Assembly (NCBI GenBank): GCA_942159475.1
Contig: OW804095.1
Coordinates: 53,658,773-53,722,772 of the forward strand
Length of the DNA stretch: 64,000 nucleotides
Direction of reading: 5' to 3'
Source of the DNA: Sthenelais limicola
Lineage: Eukaryota; Annelida; Polychaeta; Phyllodocida; Sigalionidae
The position numbers and the translations under genes are program-made. Shown here one piece after another: positions 62,201-64,000 of this stretch (its first letter is position 1; each line of letters opens with the position of its first letter). The notes below the pieces were generated by a model. That model made no database searches. It saw only the letters and a list, made by a program, of their open reading frames with translations, and was not told the origin of the DNA.

Positions 62201-62335
62201 TCCAGCACACGTGCCTCCTCAGCTGCGTCGGACGAAGCCTCACTACAGTATGGGCTCAGTAAGATGATCAGTGCTACAGCACCCACGGCTGCTGTCGATT
62301 CAGACTATCTTCACAGCTCATACCTTCAGACCTAG
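21557..62335 (+). CDS. FAM149: FAM149-family protein (DUF3719), about 21 exons over 41 kb
   Basis: Model exons: 21557-21597, 22838-22903, 23707-23778, 36124-36633, 44926-45051, 45689-45839, 46468-46604, 47172-47309, 49952-50119, 50510-50648, 50889-50940, 51244-51374, 52155-52267, 52811-53012, 53453-53602, 54090-54362, 55932-56066, 56397-56490, 56810-56941, 58174-58294, 62197-62335. The sum is 3090 nt, 1029 residues, with every junction in frame. Blocks in the same order as human FAM149B1: MTGRYTRKTVP at the start; PPEKLEG; TTGNTTERSSIYSFGED; VRQMFEHIDRILFEQ...FPHIRILG (DUF3719, residues about 323-395); FDLIWTEVISWL (about 510); LLTISTKALQ; EVLRG...SPTPPL...ALPPIG (about 690-730). Human FAM149B1 is about 580 residues, so this protein has long low-complexity additions. 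Human FAM149B1 is a Joubert-syndrome (cilium) gene, so a ciliary role is inferred. Weakest points: the start of exon 4 and the last two exons. Confidence 0.9.
22838..22903 (+). CDS. FAM149: FAM149 exon 2 (acidic)
   Basis: Acceptor tttgttgcag, donor AAG|gtattt, phase 2 to 2. It encodes VDYAYEVEEPDYENDDEN, a very acidic segment with no counterpart I recall in human FAM149B1. It is supported by splice sites, phase and coding appearance, not by homology. Confidence 0.6.
23707..23778 (+). CDS. FAM149: FAM149 exon 3
   Basis: Acceptor tttcactttaag, donor CTAC|gtaagt, phase 2 to 2. It encodes SLDRASMTGDHCSGPGCQQG. Open in the required frame but not recognised in other FAM149 proteins. A repeat with TTCAATTCAATTCAA starts 9 bases after the donor. 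Confidence 0.55.
23788..23819 (+). repeat. TTCAA-type tail, 9 bases after FAM149 exon 3
   Basis: ttcaattcaattcaa followed by tattatttatttgca. Same family as 27571 and 49436. Confidence 0.5.
25786..25849. repeat. C-run plus CT microsatellite
   Basis: Poly-C with G interruptions, then about 20 CT units, in FAM149 intron 3. Confidence 0.9.
27118..27158 (+). other. Hammerhead-like hairpin motif 2 (best)
   Basis: acac|ctgaaga|a|gggc..gccc|gaaa|gctt|gtgt. Both outer (acac/gtgt) and inner (gggc/gccc) stems are present. One extra A interrupts the core relative to the consensus. AATAAA follows within 15 bases. Confidence 0.4.
27571..27600 (+). repeat. TTCAA-type tail
   Basis: ttcaattcaattcaaaactc then tttattgctg, in FAM149 intron 3. 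Confidence 0.55.
27663..28196. mobile_element. 534-bp element with ggggcccgttgca ends
   Basis: The 13-bp ends ggggcccgttgca and tgcaacgggcccc are exact inverted copies. Words like tatcgtta and gtgtcctta recur inside in both orientations. There is no coding frame; a non-autonomous DNA element in FAM149 intron 3. Confidence 0.65.
29038..29076 (+). mobile_element. Helitron-like 3' terminus
   Basis: Hairpin CCCGTGC-TAT-GCACGGG (29050-29066), then ATTTG, then CTAG followed by T (29072-29076), as in Helitron 3' ends. The flanks also pair (cactagcaaat/atttgctagtg), giving a near-perfect palindrome. The 5' end of the element was not found. Confidence 0.5.
29381..29730. repeat. GC-rich 15-16-bp minisatellite
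   Basis: About twenty copies of cccgccgatctcatc variants, in FAM149 intron 3. Units vary (cctgccgatctctca early; catcacccgccgatc late). Confidence 0.9.
29760..35040. other. FAM149 intron 3 continuation, nothing recognised
   Basis: AT-rich sequence. The open frames at 31453-31665, 33712-33960 and 34289-34534 lack homology, splice context or composition support. Confidence 0.5.
35064..36123 (+). other. Coding-looking but unassigned tract before FAM149 exon 4
   Basis: Several adjacent stretches look protein-like in shifting frames: 35064-35261 (ADDAAFAVAAVATVGIAHH, between cag and gtaggc), about 35701-35931 (ESVTRVVDNWYRLHQVPTRL) and 35938-36123 (FGGAVEFGLPPIYKSEYA). None joins FAM149 in phase and I do not recognise them. 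They could be a decayed gene or mobile element. Confidence 0.3.
36124..36633 (+). CDS. FAM149: FAM149 exon 4 (start uncertain)
   Basis: Donor TTCAG|gtaaat is at 36634. The exon carries APPGPPEKLEG, matching HHPPPEKLEE near the human FAM149B1 N-terminus, followed by a Ser/Lys-rich and then acidic stretch. Start 36124 (acceptor acctacctag) matches the phase of exon 3. A stronger-looking acceptor, ctgtctctttcag, would start the exon at 36141 but needs an extra unseen exon to restore frame. Confidence 0.75.
37541..37612. repeat. 17-bp perfect inverted repeat
   Basis: aatggagctttgtgggc (37541-37557) and its reverse complement (37596-37612) around a 38-base spacer, in FAM149 intron 4. Confidence 0.85.
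38613..38701 (+). promoter_or_regulatory. RFX X-box with two CCAAT boxes
   Basis: GTTGCTTGGCAAC (38689-38701) matches the RFX X-box with one weak position. CCAAT (38613-38617) and inverted ATTGG (38650-38654) lie upstream. It sits in FAM149 intron 4. RFX factors drive ciliary genes, so an internal promoter or enhancer is inferred. Confidence 0.45.
39786..39988 (+). mobile_element. MITE family, copy 1
   Basis: It begins cagtctaggcccaaa and shares about 200 bp with 41833-42044 and 42587-42801. The right end is decayed (tttggaccaagagtg). Confidence 0.8.
41833..42044 (+). mobile_element. MITE family, copy 2 (best ends)
   Basis: Ends cagtctaggcccaaa and tttggacatagactg are inverted copies at 13 of 15 positions. 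It is flanked by TATA on both sides, so a TA or TATA target duplication is likely. Confidence 0.85.
42540..42921. repeat. Inverted repeat interrupted by a MITE
   Basis: cttacgaccagtcggga near 42542 and the inverted gactagtcgtaag near 42906 flank MITE copy 3, with related tcggga/tcataa words inside. It looks like an older palindromic element split by a younger insertion. Confidence 0.5.
42587..42801 (+). mobile_element. MITE family, copy 3
   Basis: Same family and orientation as copies 1 and 2, with the right end gatatagactg. It lies inside a larger inverted repeat (42540-42921). Confidence 0.8.
43013..43196 (+). repeat. Dispersed repeat, copy 1
   Basis: It shares about 185 bp with 51558-51752, including gtgaattacaaaattgac and the start ccttctgt.aactga. 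Confidence 0.75.
43836..43866 (-). other. Hammerhead-like hairpin motif 3
   Basis: On the minus strand: ctgaaga|a|gcc..ggc|gaaa|cgcgtc. Same architecture as 27118-27158. Confidence 0.35.
44225..44274. repeat. AT dinucleotide microsatellite
   Basis: About 25 uninterrupted AT units, in FAM149 intron 4. The Tyr-Ile open frames on both strands derive from it. Confidence 0.95.
44926..45051 (+). CDS. FAM149: FAM149 exon 5 (Tyr/Gly-rich)
   Basis: Acceptor cttttattacag, donor AACAG|gtcagt. It encodes GLSRESQGEETHRPYPEP, then SSYSYGYAYGYDESYN, a tyrosine-rich low-complexity segment. Phase agrees on both sides. An 8.3-kb intron precedes it. Confidence 0.75.
45689..45839 (+). CDS. FAM149: FAM149 exon 6
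   Basis: Acceptor ttatccag, donor GAT|gtaggt. It encodes SISNGWTTGNTTERSSIYSF, matching the conserved STG.STE.SSDFSWG motif before DUF3719 in human FAM149B1. A longer open frame (45187-45843) crosses this exon in another frame and is not the gene. Confidence 0.85.
46468..46604 (+). CDS. FAM149: FAM149 exon 7 (DUF3719, first half)
   Basis: Acceptor ttccaataag, donor ATCAG|gtaatc. It encodes RVRQMFEHIDRILFEQ, then TECEVWTNRFPHIR. Human FAM149B1 has KVQTMFTAIDELLYEQ and ECQQWTASFPHLR here. This is the family signature. Confidence 0.95.
47172..47309 (+). CDS. FAM149: FAM149 exon 8 (DUF3719, second half)
   Basis: Acceptor aaaaaatag, donor AATGA|gtaagt. It encodes ILGNQLLPPQDNGYQMVSGS and NDSLLYDVTEQDI. 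It corresponds to human ILGRQIITPSEGYRLYPRSP. Confidence 0.93.
47361..47617. mobile_element. MITE-like element with cagggctcg ends
   Basis: Left end cagggctcgaaaaaaacc and right end ggttttttcgagccctg are inverted copies. The interior carries cttgccca words in both orientations. About 257 bp, 51 bases after the FAM149 exon 8 donor. End type resembles hAT-related MITEs; no clear 8-bp target duplication. Confidence 0.75.
48313..48346 (-). other. Hammerhead-like hairpin motif 4 (degenerate)
   Basis: On the minus strand: atgaagaa, a GGATC/GATCC stem, then aaaacgtc. Box I and box II each have a substitution. Confidence 0.3.
49436..49472 (+). repeat. TTCAA-type tail
   Basis: tcaattcaattcaagg then attctttattgca, in FAM149 intron 8. 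Confidence 0.55.
49952..50119 (+). CDS. FAM149: FAM149 exon 9
   Basis: Acceptor ataatttctcag, donor ACTGC|gtaagt. It encodes LSITGQHVDARVPPVESL and EIYEKEEVFAQDGHVEDIIA. The acidic EE..IIA stretch fits the human IIEEYLAFDHIDIEE region. Confidence 0.88.
50510..50648 (+). CDS. FAM149: FAM149 exon 10
   Basis: Acceptor ctatcttttcag, donor GAG|gtaatt. It encodes GMPPMTPQACVKDNIGSSIF and DLIWTE, aligning with human [22 protein letters not shown]. Confidence 0.93.
50889..50940 (+). CDS. FAM149: FAM149 exon 11
   Basis: Acceptor tttcattgtag, donor CAAT|gtaagt. This 52-nt exon encodes VISWLRDILRKYAQIIQ, the helix after the FDLIW motif (human VVSCMEQLTRSHWEG). Confidence 0.9.
51244..51374 (+). CDS. 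FAM149: FAM149 exon 12
   Basis: Acceptor tggattcattag, donor CAGG|gtgagt. It encodes VDSDVDEQRSSAMALPLM and LPPSRELSLINSSRLADR. The acidic start corresponds to human ASDDESNVAV. Confidence 0.85.
51558..51752 (+). repeat. Dispersed repeat, copy 2
   Basis: Diverged same-strand copy of 43013-43196, in the FAM149 intron after exon 12. Confidence 0.75.
51943..52050 (+). repeat. Dispersed repeat copy 2
   Basis: Same-orientation copy of 9334-9440, in the FAM149 intron before exon 13. Confidence 0.85.
52155..52267 (+). CDS. FAM149: FAM149 exon 13
   Basis: Acceptor cttccttttccag, donor TTGGG|gtaaaa. It encodes GRGLDGLLTISTKALQSRG, the counterpart of human NDLLVHGMPLQPR. A dispersed repeat (51943-52050) lies about 100 bases upstream. 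Confidence 0.87.
52811..53012 (+). CDS. FAM149: FAM149 exon 14
   Basis: Acceptor cttgatctag, donor AGTATG|gtaagt. It encodes EQLTAEALERVLPLTMAIQG, then an Arg/Pro/Ser-rich basic tail. Part of this fits the human MRPGSS...TRNWP region, which is loosely conserved. Confidence 0.83.
53453..53602 (+). CDS. FAM149: FAM149 exon 15
   Basis: Acceptor gcgtttctttcag, donor CTAAG|gtgaga, 50 codons in phase 0. It encodes QNEVLRGRKLTTL, FSPTPPLTFHRNGALPPIG. Human FAM149B1 has EEILRGARVP and SPTPLSRNNLLPPIG in the same spacing. Confidence 0.93.
54090..54362 (+). CDS. FAM149: FAM149 exon 16 (basic)
   Basis: Acceptor tgccctacag, donor GGAT|gtgagt, 91 codons in phase 0. It is rich in Lys and Arg (CSRILPPSGRGRHERC, RPGIISIPSPRVALRPET). 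Not recognised in human FAM149B1; supported by splice sites and phase. Confidence 0.75.
55932..56066 (+). CDS. FAM149: FAM149 exon 17
   Basis: Acceptor ttgaattgcag, donor TATAGA|gtatgt, 45 codons in phase 0. It encodes KSILTGRASSAVNDKEGRLP and FKDRDREKMAVGLETRPSTT. A TTC microsatellite begins 20 bases after the exon end. Confidence 0.75.
56086..56205 (+). repeat. TTC (GAA) microsatellite, about 40 units
   Basis: 120 bp of uninterrupted TTC, beginning 20 bases after the FAM149 exon 17 end, in intron 17. Poly-Phe, poly-Leu and poly-Glu open frames here are artefacts. Confidence 0.95.
56397..56490 (+). CDS. FAM149: FAM149 exon 18
   Basis: Acceptor ttaccgtttcag, donor GCTCG|gtgagt. It encodes SDTPFSNRQTTTPLGFSSNR and VAAISGLGKAL. 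Phase matches both neighbours; no clear human counterpart recalled. Confidence 0.75.
56810..56941 (+). CDS. FAM149: FAM149 exon 19
   Basis: Acceptor gtcgttcttctag, donor TGGG|gtacat, phase 1 to 1. It encodes GGSNTNVLHLDVRGSGINPH and DLVDTEHLDEMIHSQWG. Its phase-1 end is compatible with either alternative next exon (58174 or 59920). Confidence 0.78.
58174..58294 (+). CDS. FAM149: FAM149 alternative penultimate exon A
   Basis: Acceptor ggaatcttgag (weak), donor CATAG|gtcaga, phase 1 to 2. It encodes GGGANTKRRLSVPIGHSFPP, then PGPAPVTSPRHR, GC-rich and coding-like. If the donor is not used, the frame runs on to SDSFHL and a stop at 58313-58315, a third possible C-terminus. Confidence 0.6.
58316..62196 (+). 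other. FAM149 last intron region
   Basis: Apart from alternative exon B (59920-59970), no exon or recognised repeat was found. The open frames at 58484-58747 and 60925-61131 are hydrophobic AT-rich strings without homology or splice support. Confidence 0.5.
59920..59970 (+). CDS. FAM149: FAM149 alternative penultimate exon B
   Basis: Acceptor gtgtttattctag (good pyrimidine tract), donor GAAG|gtactg, 51 nt, phase 1 to 1. It encodes DPHRGRLIHSGVFRNFEG. It fits after exon 19 but not after exon A, where it would meet a TAG at once. It would send the last exon into another frame, ending at 62267. Confidence 0.45.
62197..62335 (+). CDS. FAM149: FAM149 terminal exon
   Basis: Acceptor cttaccttcag. 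After exon A it reads RSSTRASSAASDEASLQYG and on to a TAG at 62333-62335. After exon B it reads AGPAHVPPQLRRTKPHYSMG and stops at TGA 62265-62267. Both frames join in phase. Which is the main product cannot be told here. Confidence 0.65.
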
Positions 62336-64000
62336 GCAGCATCAGCATCCATTAAATCCATCTAGACACTCATCTCATCATCTTGAGCATCATTATCCCA
62401 TCGCCATTTTCTTTTATTTCTTCCTACTTCTAAACAACTTCTCACAGCATCAATCATTCCGCTTAAGAATCACACATATTATGAAGCATGAAGAGTTTAT
62501 CATGACCAAGGGATTCATGATTTTGTTTATACTCCGAATGGACCCAGTGAGATACCGCCTGCCTACACTATCGTGCCTCCCACTTGGTTTTATATATATG
62601 ATAAATACAATGCTAATAGGGTGTACGTGGACTGCCTTTTTCAAAGTATGTGTATATTACTCACCTATAAGGCACACCCTCATACACTGGACACACCTCA
62701 CTATAAGGTCGCTGTAAACTCGCATCGGATATTCTCAATATGTATAAAGAAAAACAAAAGATGTGTGCATTGCAATGTTCAACGCAAAAGACAGATTTAT
62801 GTGTAACAATTATACCTCAGCAATGTAAAAAAAAAAAAACCAAAACAACGGGAAAATATTTTCTTATTGACATTACGATGACATTTTTTTTATCTTCGCA
62901 CCAGTAGTCCTTGGTGAGAACCGGATTCAATGTGGAAATATAACGGTGGAACAATGGCCATCTATGATGTCCTATCCCTTGCGATATGAACACGGTCTTC
63001 ATTCCGCTGAAATTATCAGTTCTACTAAGTGAATGCAGGAGTGGAAATCGAATTCATTTTAAGTGACCCAGGAATACGAATGTGCATTGTTAAAAGTTGA
63101 CTCATTTGGCATGGATGTGACCACAATATCAGAAATGGGCCTCGTTACTTTGGGTGTTCACCCTGATAATTCTGCTTTACATTCGACTAGGGAAAAAGGC
63201 AGATGGACCTAACTTATGTATAATGTAAAGTGGCTTCGTCTTTATATCTAAATACACGTGGAATATATTGGGCACGTGAAGTCATACAAATCAGTGTACA
63301 TACATGTATGTGTACTTCATGCACGGTTGTATAGACTCGCCAACACATGATTCACTAGAAGTCATGATTTGTTATAGGTGCTGGCAGCCATCATACGAAG
63401 ACTTTGTGATCAGGAATAAATTTACGAAACAATTAATTGTCTTGCTTACACTTTCAGGCTTGCTCATGACTTGGTTATTTGCAATTGCTACGCCTAATCA
63501 TTTATCTTAATTTCCAAGGTGTAGATTTGAAGGCAATGTTCCTGCAATAGCTGGTCAACGTCTTTTCAGTTTATTTGTGAGTTTCCTATATCTTACTGGC
63601 AAAACATTAGATTCTTAACACCTATTTAAGATAATGGGAGAAATGTTTCTCCCAGTTTAGGGCCAAAACTTTATGGAAGAATTATTCACATCGTTTAAAG
63701 GAATAATTTTTCTTTTTCAATTGAACGTCTGAGTTTGCTGTGATAGCATGGAAGGCATTACTGTAGGGGACAGGATTAACTTGCATTCACTCTGATCTTT
63801 AAAATATAGTACCATGCATTCTGTGATAATAGTTATTATAGCAGTTGCTACTTATCGAGAATGTGTTTCATGGCATGTAATAAACAGTCCGCTAATAGCA
63901 ACAGAAATACGGATAAGGATAATACATTTATATCATACCGATACCAATTTTCTTACATTGGGATTCGCAGTTTTTGTCCTATTCCATAACGATATCTAAC
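62336..64000 (+). other. FAM149 3' UTR and downstream sequence
   Basis: No coding exon is recognised. AATAAA occurs at 63415-63420 and an A-run at 62826-62838. Short open frames here have no recognisable features. Confidence 0.4.

Noticed and set aside
1..64000. CRISPR arrays, bacterial operons, ribosome-binding sites, phage genes
   Set aside because: The DNA is clearly animal nuclear sequence with spliced genes. The tandem repeats lack spacer structure.

Overview
This is eukaryotic DNA from an animal, most likely a marine invertebrate. It is AT-rich, with short coding exons joined by GT..AG introns, and it is full of short palindromic and terminal-inverted-repeat elements. The palindrome TAGGCCTA is strikingly frequent between 14 and 22 kb. 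From memory that word is common in echinoderm and hemichordate DNA, so an ambulacrarian is a guess, not a conclusion. There are no bacterial operons, CRISPR arrays or phage genes.

Two protein-coding genes, both on the + strand, account for all the coding sequence I can support. (1) At 3.0-9.6 kb are the last eight exons of a SEC24C/D-type gene, the cargo-adaptor subunit of the COPII vesicle coat. The 5' part lies before the window. All splice phases agree and the fragment ends in a normal stop. (2) At 21.5-62.3 kb is a FAM149-family gene (DUF3719; orthologue of human FAM149A/FAM149B1) of about 21 exons spread over 41 kb. A 13-codon first exon encodes MTGRYTRK. The conserved blocks follow in the same order as in human FAM149B1. 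Human FAM149B1 is a ciliary (Joubert syndrome) gene, so a cilium-related role is the reasonable inference.

Layout: 1-0.6 kb, a GT/CA-rich 19-bp minisatellite; 0.7-2.6 kb, repeat-derived intron; 3.0-9.6 kb, SEC24 exons; 9.7-21.3 kb, intergenic DNA with two CTCF-like sites (12.8 kb), MITE-like elements, a 0.7-kb purine/pyrimidine tract and a possible orphan first exon (16.9 kb); 21.1-23.8 kb, FAM149 promoter and exons 1-3; 23.8-36.1 kb, a large intron with a Helitron-like end and a GC-rich minisatellite; 36.1-58.3 kb, most FAM149 exons, with intron 4 holding three copies of one MITE and an RFX/NF-Y-like cluster; 58.3-62.3 kb, the last introns and two competing ways of splicing into the terminal exon; 62.3-64 kb, 3' UTR and unannotated sequence.

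The main points for follow-up are: SEC24C/D next to FAM149, which matches the human 10q22.2 linkage of SEC24C and FAM149B1; two alternative penultimate FAM149 exons that would make the last exon read in two frames; an intronic X-box/CCAAT cluster in a ciliary-type gene; four hammerhead-like hairpins; and an uninterrupted TTC run of about 40 units beside a splice donor. All family assignments are from recalled protein similarity; no search was run.
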